Positions 44,201 to 53,714 of a stretch of 64,000 nucleotides of DNA are shown here, one piece after another. This stretch comes from Biomphalaria glabrata (lineage: Eukaryota > Mollusca > Gastropoda > Planorbidae). Made by a program: the position numbers and the translations under genes. The stretch spans positions 10,108,645 to 10,172,644 of the forward strand of contig NC_074720.1 of the NCBI RefSeq assembly GCF_947242115.1, given 5' to 3'. The notes under the pieces are model-generated. The model searched no databases. It was not told where the DNA came from and saw nothing but the letters and a program-made list of their open reading frames with translations. Numbering within the stretch: the stretch's first letter is position 1; each line of letters opens with the position of its first letter.

Positions 44201-44874
44201 GGCAATGCCTTCAGGACATCAACAAGAAATACAAGTTTTACATCGGGTTTGAGAGTAGTTTTTGTAGAGATTACATTACAGAAAAACTGTACAGATACTT
44301 TGACACCGACATGATCGTAATAGCTCAAGGTCACGACACCTACTCGCGACTTCTTCCGTCGGAGATATTTATCAACACGGCCAACTTTAAATCCCCTAAA
44401 GAGCTTGCTGAAATGATTCTCTATCTCGACTCCCACGATGAGGACTACATCGCGATGCTGAAAGAAAAAGATAAGTATGTGTCTTTGTACGAAGACTACC
44501 CGCTCTTAAGAGACGACAATGAATGGATCGAGTATCGCTACGAAGCTGTGCCCATGTGTGAGCTTTGTAGACGACTCTGGAATTTGAAGAATTACGAAAA
44601 AGTTTACAATGATATGTCGGCCTGGTTTTACAAGAAAGAGTATCAATGCCTTACCCCAAACGATATAGACAACATGGTAATAAAATTATTCAACCGAATG
44701 TTATTTTCCCTTGCATGGATTATATTATTAATCTTTTTTTATTTCTTTAAACGTGTTTACGTAGTATCATATTCTGAGATTTGCTATCACCTTTTTAGAC
44801 TTTGGAAATGTAAGATGAAATCTTATCTGGCAGTAAAAGGGACGAGAATAATCAACAATAATACAATGTATTGA
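41281..44874 (+). CDS. Alpha-(1,3)-fucosyltransferase-like (GT10), 2 coding exons
   Basis: Coding exons 41281-41995 and 43814-44874 join (donor GTGAGT, acceptor TTTTCCCCCAG) to 1776 nt, 591 aa with stop. The Met at 41281 follows an intron-like acceptor (GTGTCGTTTCAG), so a 5' UTR exon upstream is likely. Transfers fucose from GDP-fucose to glycans in the Golgi, by family. Seen: type II signal-anchor (14-33), long stem with NDS and NYT sequons, then the GT10 core: FNWTMSYRMDAD (284-295), VAWMVSNCETSSRREN (325-340), YKFYIGFESSFCRDYITEKL (378-397), the GDP-fucose-binding region, and P-SEIFINTANFKS. FES replaces the usual FEN. Cys 357, 362, 366 and 370 cluster. A second hydrophobic segment (about 534-552) and a 40-residue basic tail extend beyond the usual family end. 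The intron holds R4, SINEs S1 and S2 and a hairpin. Confidence 0.88.
42080..42560 (+). repeat. Interspersed repeat R4, copy 4 (in intron)
   Basis: TTCTCGAAAACGGCTGTAACG, GAGCGTTATAATTTTTCAAAG and a longer downstream part (AAGTTTAGTAGATATA) also shared with 33990-34040. Within the fucosyltransferase intron. Confidence 0.7.
42666..42753. repeat. Near-perfect 29-bp inverted repeat (hairpin) in intron
   Basis: Left arm AGGCCTGAACACTAGCCTG then TGACGTGGCA; right arm is its reverse complement with 2 mismatches in 29. Loop of 30 nt. No TSD recognised. Could be a small MITE or an RNA hairpin. Confidence 0.75.
42838..42975 (+). repeat. SINE S2, 5' part (in intron)
   Basis: GGGAAGCGTGTTCGCGAGGC, GGAGGCTCGAGGTTCGACACC and CGCTAAAGGCAGCACGG match the S2 head. 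The 3' half is replaced. Confidence 0.7.
43020..43190 (+). repeat. SINE S1, diverged (in intron)
   Basis: ACGGCTGCCTGTGTTATGCG, C-rich middle, GGAACATCTGAAACATATAA tail. The head is damaged. Confidence 0.55.
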
Positions 44875-45033
44875 TTGTTCAACTGTATTAGATACCATAC
44901 ATGTTTTGATCAGTCTAAACCAATGATTTTTAGCATTATAGAATGCATGCTAGACTTGGCGGTCCAAGCAATTTTTAGATATCTCTGTTCTAAAAAAGTC
45001 CATTGCACTACACTTTTTGGCTTAACATTCTTC

Positions 45034-45620
45034 TAGTTGCTGATTGACCAATTAGAATGACCAGAAAGCTTTGCTTGTTTGCTTTATTCTTGAGCCTTAA
45101 TCCTGTACAGACGACAAATTTACAAACACACACACAGATTTATACAAAATCTATTACAGTAAATTGCTACTTTATTTTCGACTGTTATTCTTCTAGTTGA
45201 GAAGGTCTTCAACATCGACCAATCAGAATTAGCAGAACGCTTTGCTTGCTGAGTTGCTTAAATCGTATACACTTACAAAATAGTGCCTGGCTACATCACC
45301 TTCAGCAGGTTACTTATCTTTCCATGCACGGATGAATGCCTGGTAGTGTATTTCGGTCTGTCGTTCACGATGGTCCTAAGTTCGAATCCTGCCCACTCTC
45401 ACACCACCCTATTCCATTACACTACACTCTTAGACTTGGTTGAATAAGTCTTACTGATCGACCAATCAGAAATATCACAACGCTTTGCCTGCTTGCTTTA
45501 TACTTATATACTCACAGAGCAGTACCTGGCTACATCACCTTCCAATCTGCTGTCAACGGTCAAAGAAACTCAGGGCCCTAATCCTTTCCAGACGACAAAG
45601 ATTCAGCAGGTAACTAATGT
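45034..45620. repeat. Three diverged direct repeats of about 150-190 bp
   Basis: Blocks at about 45034-45140, 45190-45330 and 45425-45620 share GACCAATCAGAA, ACGCTTTGCTTGCT, GTGCCTGGCTACATCACCTT and CAGACGACAAA. A SINE-like insert splits the second and third. Unclassified. Confidence 0.65.
45333..45420 (+). repeat. tRNA-derived SINE head (S1-related)
   Basis: GATGAATGCCTGGTAGTGTA and B-box-like AAGTTCGAATCCTGCCCAC. A sibling lies at 45990-46078. Confidence 0.6.
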
Positions 45621-45631
45621 TTGTCCATGGC

Positions 45632-45985
45632 CTGCCTTAGGCCACTGCAACCTATGCTGTCGAGTTTAAAAGGCCCCGCGCTAATTCTAGGTGAAAATTA
45701 TTTAATTAAACCATTATAACTTCCTCGGCCTCCTGATTTTCCAGGGTCTCTTGGAAATCTCCTGAAATAATAAAATTCTACCGAAAACGCATAAAATTCT
45801 ACCGAAAATAGACGAAGTTGTTATTTTAGGATGCCAATACATAAAAAAGGCATTGTGAGCTTTCATTTAATTAATAGTTATTGCAAAGACGAATAAAAAA
45901 GTGATCTTTCCTTTACGTCTTGGTGTCCAAAAGGCCCCGGGCAATCTGTTTGCATAGGGCCCCGCAATTGTTAGGGCAGGCCCTG
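45632..45985 (-). mobile_element. Helitron-like element, internally deleted copy E
   Basis: Reads GGCCTGCCTTAGGCC, CGCGCTAATTCTAGGTG, GGCCTCCTGATTTTCCAGG and then jumps to GTGATCTTTCCTTTACGTCT, keeping the family order in reverse but without intact ends. Confidence 0.6.
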
Positions 45986-45989
45986 CATG

Positions 45990-46078
45990 CATGGATGACT
46001 GCCTTATCATGTGGTATGAGCTTCGGTCTGTCGTCCTCTCGATACGATGGTCCCAAAGTCGAACCCTGCCCACTCCTA
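45990..46078 (+). repeat. tRNA-derived SINE head (S1-related)
   Basis: GATGACTGCCTTATCATGTGG and AGTCGAACCCTGCCCACTCC. No tail visible. Confidence 0.6.
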
Positions 46079-46321
46079 AACACGCAACCATCATGTCTGG
46101 GTCTTGGGACGTAGTGTTCTGACAGAATGTCGTAAACTAAAAATAACCTATACACCTTAGACTTACTAAACAGCGACAGCTGTCAAGGCTTGCACAGCCC
46201 CTTCCCCTCTTCCGGTCCTTACAAATAAAAGCGGTTCAATATGTTCTCTGCAAATATAGTCCAGCTTGCAACACATGCGTTATCTATTGATCTAAATATG
46301 GACTTTAAATAATAATAATAA

Positions 46322-47228
46322 CTAGTCGACCCACAGCGTAGCATACGCCGCTATTTTGCAGGGCCGGCCTTAGGCCTTCGCTACCTCTGTGACCGCAGTG
46401 GGGCCCACACTTTCATAGGACCCGCGCTAATTCTATGTGTAAATTATTAAATTAAACAATTTTATAACTTATAACAGATTTCCCGAGGCCTCCTGATTTA
46501 GCCTACAAGGAGCTCCTTGAAATCTCCCGAAATTGCAAAATATACGAAAAGTCATGGAAATCTCCGCAAAGTATTAAAATCTTTTGAAAACGCATACAAA
46601 TCTCCTGATATATATGGACAAAACATTGTCATTATGGGGCGTCATTCAATATGGAAAACGCCAATCCTACGAGCGATTAAAAAAAACGGCATTATGCAAT
46701 ACCTGTAATTGTGGAATCTGGTGAAAACTGATGAAGAATTACTTGAGTTCAACAATTCTCAAAGATAGATTGAAACATTTGGTAATTCTTGCTATTGAGC
46801 GAGATCTATGTAGGAAACAGAATTTTTATGATATATACTGTATGACTTCGCTACACGCAAGGCTCGTAACGTAATTCACAATGGTTGAGTCCGGCCCTGC
46901 TATTTAGTAACGGGTGAATATAGAGTAGATTACTTGTTCTTCCCCCCCCCCCCCCATCTTTTTTTACATGGGGTAATTCTAGTCCAACTAGCAGAAATAA
47001 AAGAATGACTTCCATGACTTCTTGGTCAAAATGATTAAGTTCGGCCCTGACTTTTAGTGACGGATGAATACTGCTTGTTCTCTCTCCCCCCCCCCCCTCT
47101 TTTTCGCTGCTAAAGGCGTGGGGTAACTCTAGTCCGACTTTTAGAAATAAAAAAGTGATCTTTCCTTTACGTCTTGGTGTCCAAACTGTCGAGCAATGAA
47201 GAGAATTATAAATATATATAGAGAGAGA
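46322..47228 (-). mobile_element. Helitron-like element, copy D
   Basis: Minus-strand 3' end: hairpin GGCGTA-TGC-TACGC, spacer, GTCGACTAG with a T following (46321 is A on +). The 5' end falls in TCTCTCTATATATATTTATA near 47220-47228. Carries the same antisense hAT-derived stretch in decayed form (46517-46810). Confidence 0.7.
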
Positions 47229-47590
47229 TTTTATCTTTTATATAGCTCTACTTTCATGCTTATAGCATGCTCAGAGCACTACGATCCAATCTCATTTGTG
47301 GGCCAATGGGGGAGGGGTATCTGAGAGATAGGAGTTTAGTAAACACAACTCTGCTCGATTCGGGTGTCAAACCTGAAGCCTCCTTCATAGCCCCCTTCAT
47401 AGATATCTTATCTTATATAATACAGACGTTACTTCAAAAAAGAAGATGATTACGTCCTACGCATCATGCTTTTAGTCATGCATATTAACCAATGACATAA
47501 ATTCTGCCAAGTCACTGATTTTCCTGGCTAGCTCAGGCTAGGTAGCCCAGACAAGCCAAGCTCAAGCTAACTTAGCCTCCCAACCACGCT
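47229..47590 (-). repeat. SINE S2, reverse, split by a LINE tail
   Basis: 3' half at about 47240-47400 (ATGCTTATAGCATGCTCAGAG, CAATCTCATTTGTGG) and head at about 47545-47590 (CCTCCCAACCACGCTTCCC), with a CR1-type LINE end between them. Confidence 0.75.
47405..47540 (-). mobile_element. CR1-type LINE 3' end (about 135 bp) inside a SINE
   Basis: ATCTTATCTTATATAATACAG to GGTTTT-like GATTTTCCTGGCTAGCTCAG, very close to the full LINE's 3' end. Extreme 5' truncation, typical of target-primed reverse transcription. Confidence 0.85.
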
Positions 47591-47944
47591 TCCCATAATA
47601 ATGAATGTTAAAACTATCTTATTTCCTTCGTATAAAAATTAATACACGAAAGTTTTTGTGAATACAAATTGTCTTAATTCATCAATTAGAGGTTCGCAGC
47701 CTGTAACGTAACAATCATGGCAAGTAAGGGTTTCATTGCGTTTTGGCCCATAGCTCGTGACCCATTGGGGCCTACATGAGCCATGGCACTTTGTTTTTGT
47801 ATAAAATCCGATTTAAAAGTACTTGCATTTGAAATGTCTTTTTGGTAAACTTACGAACTACTCATTTTTTTTTGTACCACACACTAAATTTATCTTATGG
47901 GGGAGGCAGCATATTATGTTTTTGAGCCCAGGCCAGTGCACCTC

Positions 47945-48355
47945 AGATCTACATTCCTTCCCTAGTGCCATTAGAGCAGGGGTTCTCAATCTGTGGGTCG
48001 CGACCCCTATGGGGGTCGATTGACGATTTGCCAGGGGTCGCCTAAGACCATCGAAAAAATGAATTGTTTTTTCTCCATTTTTCTATTGCTGTGTGTGTAT
48101 ACGGAGGGGGGGGGGGGTCGCGGCAGAAAAGGGGGGGGGGTGTTGTAAAAAGGGGTCGCCGTTGAGAACCGCTGCATTAGAGAGTGGTATGTATTGCCAG
48201 AACAAGCAAGAAAAACAAACGAGTTAGCAGAATTTAGGTCATTGGGTTAGGGTTGATTAACATGCAGAACTAAATTGACACCAGAAATGTGTAGGACGTA
48301 ATTGTCTTCTTTTTTTTTTTAAGTGTAGTCAGTAATTTATAAGATAAGATTCAGA
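47945..48355 (+). mobile_element. CR1-type LINE 3' end, diverged, split by a hAT MITE
   Basis: LHSFPSAIRA matches the LINE's FFPSAIRAWN. After the MITE the frame resumes with WYVLPEQARK-like and ELAEFRSLG-like residues, then the UTR with TAGGACGTAATTGTCTTC and ATAAGATAAGAT. Confidence 0.8.
47977..48174. mobile_element. hAT MITE (198 bp), perfect 8-bp TSD
   Basis: Ends CAGGGGTTCTCAA and TTGAGAACCGCTG (one mismatch), flanked by CATTAGAG on both sides (47969-47976 and 48175-48182). Interior GTGGGTCGCGACCCC and a G-rich middle resemble widespread animal hAT/Charlie-type short elements. Confidence 0.92.
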
Positions 48356-48889
48356 ATATTTCAATTACAAGCAGTCATTATTATCAAGCCATTGTATAGT
48401 GTGCATTGATAAATTCGCCGAACTTATAGATCTAGATCTTTTTTTTTCTTCTCTTTTATCCTATTAAAAGATTTAGATCTAGTTCCAGTTCGTGCATGCT
48501 TCTGAGTAGATTACCAACGTTCAACACATTGGCGTAAGAGTGCGCCATTAATTTAATTTAAGTTAAAAATGTGTTTTCAAAAATCTACATAAAAATACAA
48601 AGATGTATAAAGGTAATGCATTTTTTTTTTCTTCTTCATAAACAGATGGAGATTTAAGTTCAGCTCTGTGATTTGCTTCGCTGCGTTGTACTGGATGTCT
48701 ACATGTTCATGCCAAAAGTCAGTAGTCAGACTATTGATCTATGTTGAATGTACTGAGAGACCTTCCATTATCTCAGGTCGTTGAAGATGCCATTGTTCGT
48801 CTGTTTTAAAACAGGAAACTTAAATAAAATTTGAAAATCAAAATCTTGAAGAAAACCTAAAGAAAAACAAACTTGAGTTGAATGAACAT
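48356..48889. other. AT-rich spacer
   Basis: TCTAGATC motifs at 48428-48482. No gene seen. Confidence 0.4.
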
Positions 48890-49185
48890 GAAAACCTAGA
48901 GACTGGTTAGCAAAGCGCTCGGCTTCCGAACCAATGGGTCTCCAGTGAAGACTTGGACAAAGTTTTGCAAAAACACAAGTACTTAAGTTTAAGTATTAAC
49001 AAATTAATTTTGCACCTAGAGATATTTAAGACCCCCTTTTAAACCACTCTACTCTAATGAGTACCTGGCATCCGTTGGGGAAGTAAACGCGCTGGCAGCT
49101 TAACACCTTTGTTAACCGTCTGCCATAGAAACATGGGAATTTATATCATAGATCGCAAGGTCTGAAGGGGGAAAACTTTGCATTT
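48890..49185 (+). repeat. SINE S3, diverged
   Basis: GGTTAGCAAAGCGCTCGGCTT head, GAGTACCTGGCATCCGTTGG, ACCTTTGTTAACCGTCTGCC and TCGCAAGGTCTGAAGGGG. Confidence 0.7.
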
Positions 49186-49479
49186 TCAATGTAAGTTTTG
49201 TATGATATGACTGGTATCAATGACTGAGTCTTTACACTAATGTTAGAGGGAAATGAAAGGAAGACACTCTGACGTGCTAAGACACACGAGATCAGCGTCC
49301 AACCTGCACTAAGGAGTGACTTGAATAGAGGTATTGTAAAAACAATAGATTGAAAGGAAAAAACGAACAATTAGTGCCATATCTCTAAATGCTGCAAAAT
49401 TATTCTCAATTTATCTAAATAAAAAATCAAATAATTACTAGTAGCCTACTTAATTAAATTTGTTGTTAATTTTTAATTT

Positions 49480-49620
49480 ATTTATTCCTGTTGAGTCATC
49501 GACAATGAATAAAGGTGAAAAAGTTTCAACTTGATCTCACAAAAGAAAGTGGGAGAAATAACGAGTACAAGATTTGTACCAGACAGACAGACAGAATAAG
49601 TTGATGATTTCTACAAGAAA
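49480..49620 (-). repeat. Interspersed repeat P, reverse
   Basis: AAGTTTCAACTTGATCTCAC, GTGGGAGAAATAACG and ACCAGACAGACAGACAGA. Confidence 0.75.
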
Positions 49621-51559
49621 TAGATCAAATCTACATTTTCTTTCAAATGGTTTGTAATGTAACCCAACATATTTTGACCTCGTGTAGATGGTAACATTTT
49701 TTAGATTCATTAATTGAATATTTGTTTAGATATGAAATACTGATAGAGCTTTCAAGTAACTGATAGCTTTTAGAACAATAATAATAAGAAGAATAAATTA
49801 TCCTGAATATGCTCTATTTTACGAAAGTTCATTACTCATAGCTCAGTATTTCAATGGTGCACAGATAATGTACAACATTATATGTGGACTTTACTTAAGA
49901 AAATTAGCTTCATTTGTGAAATAATGTGAATTTTGTAGCTGTAACAATAAAAAACAAATATGTTTACATTTTTGTGTTCGTTGTCTTGTATCTTTAGTAG
50001 AGTGGTAAAAGGTTTTGAAAGTGCTCTTTAAGTTCACTTTTGTGACAGGTGGGTAAATGTGATGTGTGTTTGGCGCGTTTTATGTCTAGGGGATGATTAT
50101 TTTTAAAGCTATCACACACCAACCTATCAGCATATGAATCGGGAGCAGGCACGCAACGAGACAAACAATGAAAGATAGATACAAAAGTTAAAAATAAAGA
50201 ATATTTATTTACATAAATATACATATAAGAATAAAAAGGGGGAGGGTTTGCATCTATCTCTAAATAATACTAGATTTAATCATCACTCTTGCACCTAATA
50301 AGAGAGTATGTCACTTTGTCCTCTGACTTAGCTCGTTGTCCTGTTGATATCGCAGCTGGCTGTGTCCTGGCTTGAGGTTCTGCAGCTGGAGGTGGCGCTC
50401 TAGCGGATAGAGGGACGCCGGTGATATAGTTCTTGTGGAGTCTCAATCCCAAGTTCTAATATCTGTAGTGGGCACAGTAGGGCGGGTGGCCAGCTACCGT
50501 GGGCACAAGGTTACTGCGGGCAGAGCTGATCTGCCGTGGGCAGCATAGTTGACAGGATATGTCCAGTGAGTTGCCGAGGGTTGGCGTAGCTATGACGTCT
50601 CACACAGATCTGGGTCTATAGGGACGTCGCACCTAACAAGTTGACAGGTGGGCTGTCGGGTAGGCGGGCAAGGCCGATAGCGCCAAGTAGTGGAGTGGAG
50701 TAGATCTCAGTAGGCAAGTGCAGTACTGAATAGCACTCAGCACATAAATAGGCAGGTAAATAGGCAGACACCTGAGGGAGGCTGCGGATAAATAAAGACA
50801 AGTTAGGACATGTCTCTCATGCATCTTATCGATGCCCTCGACTGAGGTGCATTCGTCAGATTGGTAAAATTGCTGTAAAGCACAAAAGGGGAGATGATGA
50901 CAAATGGGATTTGGAAAATAGATGGCAGATAGCAGCAATATAAAAATGTACATAAAAGGGAAAGTAATAATATAAAAATGTACATAGAAGGGGAAATAAT
51001 AATCTCAAATAAACAACACAGGTGGATAGAGGAAGAGGGGGGGGGGTGAAATGGGCGGTGGTCAGCGACCCAGACGGTTTGTTTACATATGACCGTGGGT
51101 CGAGAACAATGGAGCGCGCTTGAATGGAGAGGGTGTCCGTTCAAGCGGCGCAACTCCCATTAGAGTAAAATGAGCAAAGGGGAGACAATTCATAACTCTT
51201 TTCTAGACGCAGTATTAGTGCGCTAGTAAAATTATCACGGTTGTCAGCCGAGATAAAGAAAATAAAATGGATGTACAAATATATACATGGTTGCATCAAC
51301 GATCAATTGAGCAACGTAGCATTAATAGATTAATGCAATACACAAATAAATACATAGGACAAGTTTATGTTCTCTAATTACGCCAGTGAGAAATACACAA
51401 TGCACTAATTAATGTAAATAAAATAATAGAATGCACATGATAATCTCCAGTGAGAAATATGCACAAAGTAACTAAGATGGAATTTGTGATTAAGTTCGGC
51501 TTACCACCAGGTATTCCTCTAGGAGTAAGAATGTATGAAGTAGTCCAGACTCGATTGCT
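49621..51559. other. Unclassified region, no gene recognised
   Basis: 50200-51160 is less AT-rich and has moderately long minus-strand frames (61-116 aa) rich in Leu/Ser/Pro/His and lacking domains. It may be the non-coding body of a transcript from the promoter-like site at 51.6 kb, or an unidentified element such as a long solo LTR. AATAAATATTC on the minus strand near 50195-50205 is a possible poly-A signal. Confidence 0.3.
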
Positions 51560-51620
51560 CAGATATAATGAGAAAGTGAGAGAGTCTGATTTGATTTGGA
51601 TCTACTTTATATAGGCCTGG
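51505..51620 (-). promoter_or_regulatory. Promoter-like site: TATA box, short exon and splice donor
   Basis: Minus strand: CCTATATAAAG (51605-51615), a strong TATA box, then about 100 nt later CCTGGTG/GTAAG, a good splice donor (exon end at 51505). The upstream 51620-51900 is less AT-rich with CTTTGATCTT repeats. Suggests a transcription unit or an LTR-type promoter. No coding region recognised downstream. Confidence 0.35.
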
Positions 51621-52074
51621 AAAATGTGGGCGGAAACAGGAAATGTCCTAGGCTTAGAATTATCTTACACGTGGGTGAATTAGACTTGAGTTGGGAGTCG
51701 CACCTTGGAGTACCACGCGGTGTTTTGACTCGAGTAATCTCCAAGATCAAAGAGAGATGTAGGAGAAAGGAGGGGGGGGGAGTGACCTGCATTCCACACA
51801 AGGTGGTGTCCACTGCGGCTGTCAGACATCCTGCCGATAAGATCAAAGAGTCTGTGTGTATCTTTGCCCCGGTCAAGGGAAGATAAATCGAAAGACGTGG
51901 CCTAGCTATCTCCAATAATTAATTGACTAATTGAGTTTATTGATTCATTTTTTGTTAGGTACAATAAATTATTGTTTTAAGTATCAACTTGATCGGAGAA
52001 TGTGTGAAGGAGAAATAGCGTTAACAATTATTTAATTGGACTCAACCCAACAAATTTAGCTAAATCTGTGAATA

Positions 52075-52290
52075 CTGAAGTATTAGTTTCCCTTGTTTAC
52101 CACTAATTACCAGTAATTAATTGTCTAATTATTTACTTTTTATTTTTATTGATTCATGTCTTTTCTATGTCAATGAATAATTGTGCGAAGTTTGAGCTTT
52201 ATTCGAGAGTGGGTATAGGAGAAATTACGTGTACAGACTTTTTACCAGACAGACAGACAGAGTGATTTGATATAAGCTTTGTAAACTATA
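52075..52290 (-). repeat. Interspersed repeat P, longest reverse copy
   Basis: TTTCCCTTGTTTACCACTAA, CAATGAATAATTGTGCGAAG, GAGAGTGGGTATAGGAG and ACCAGACAGACAGACAGAG, so both ends of the P consensus are present. Another partial piece is at about 51905-52010. Confidence 0.75.
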
Positions 52291-53044
52291 CAAAGAATCA
52301 CAATAAAACTAAATGAGACAACTTTCTAGTCACAGCACCCCTATGAGAGATGATAGACTTTGAAGCACTTTTATTTTAAATACGTATTCCTAGCGAAGGC
52401 ATGAACAAAATGTTAGGCACGTTTCCGCAGTGTCTAATGCAAATAAACCAAAGGGAGATAACACTCAAAGTAATCCAATAACACCGGCGAAAGGCCGAAC
52501 AATCAATAGAAGTTACTTGAGACTGATACTAAATGTCGAACAAGTTTAATAGCAATGAAGGGAACCATCGAATGTCAGCTAACTCTCTATACGTTCTTAA
52601 AAAGGCAACTTATCTCTACGTTGTCCTGGAAGTAGTCTGTTTACGTCGACTTAGATTTCGTTCTGACTCTAACACCTTATCATTGTTTTTAATAGTCACG
52701 TCATTGTCACTGCATGAGAACATTTCGATATTTCCGAAATAAATAATTAATCCCTAATCATGCCATAACAATAAAAATGACAAAAAGAGCTGAAAATGTC
52801 ACGCCAGAACATTTGCTGACATGGGAATATGTGAGAAAGTCATCTGCTAATTATTATTGTTTATGGCAGTAAATTCACGCTCTGTGTTTGGAGTCGATGG
52901 TTCGATGGGTGTGTAAGATGGGATAGTGTGTGTGTAAGATGGGATAGTGTGTGTATGTTTGTATTTTGTTTGTACATTTATTTTTTAACAAGCTTATTGA
53001 GTTTTTAACATTTTTTTTTGTTTAAATTCAGGGTATGTTAAACC
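52291..53044. other. Spacer
   Basis: A duplicated GTGTGTAAGATGGGATAGTG pair (52909-52945) and otherwise AT-rich sequence. No gene. Confidence 0.45.
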
Positions 53045-53059
53045 AGTAATTAGTTGATG

Positions 53060-53643
53060 TGCTGATCTGGTCCTGGTCAGATCGTGCGGAACATGTCGCC
53101 GGAGCCTAGTTCCGAGTCGGTCACTGTCCAATTGGTGTTTACTTCGGACGGTTTTGAGAAAACGACGACACACGGTGTCGCCACTGCATCAAGGATGAAG
53201 AAACAGAAGACCACATTCTTTTTGAATGTCACGTTCTGCGTAAAGGTCAATCTGGACAAGGATTTGGTAGAGATATAACTGGATCGTGTGCTACAGTTGG
53301 TCTGTCCTTGTACAGGGACAAGGCGACCTTAAAACTCACTGCCTCGTTTCCTTTCACGTGCTCTATGGGAGTAATCTCAGCATGTTTCGTTACTAGTTGG
53401 GTTTATGATTCGGTTCTAGTCAGTACTGTTTGATGGGGGTATACTCTTAGGTACTTATATGTTATGTTTTGGGGTAAAGTCAAAGCCTGTTGAACACTTG
53501 TAACGCCTTAATGTGTGTTGCTGGCCTAGTTGGCTTGTGATGACGTTAAGCTCTACCTTTTAGGTTTTGTATTACTTTTGCTAACACGAATGTGTTTAGA
53601 ACTCTCTACTTATACCACAGACACAATGCACTAAATACACTTA
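53060..53643 (+). pseudogene. I/Nimbus-like LINE 3' end
   Basis: Reads FRVGHCPIGVYFGRF, then CRHCIKDEETEDHILFECHV (53174-53233), the post-RNase H Cys-rich end (CRHC...ET.H.LF.C) of I/Jockey-type LINEs such as the Biomphalaria Nimbus element. Stops and a frameshift are present. The 3' UTR appears to run to 53643, ending AATGCACTAAATACACTTA, and the full-length CR1-type LINE joins directly there. Confidence 0.65.
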
Positions 53644-53714
53644 TCTTATCTTATCTTATATAATACAGACGTTACTTCAAAAAAGAAGATGATTACGTCC
53701 TACGCGTCATGCAT

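Noticed and set aside
50616-51153. Overlapping 103-116 aa minus-strand ORFs rich in hydrophobic residues as a membrane protein gene
   Set aside because: No domain, low-complexity Leu/Ser/Pro/His composition, several frames open together. No splice or start context supports them.
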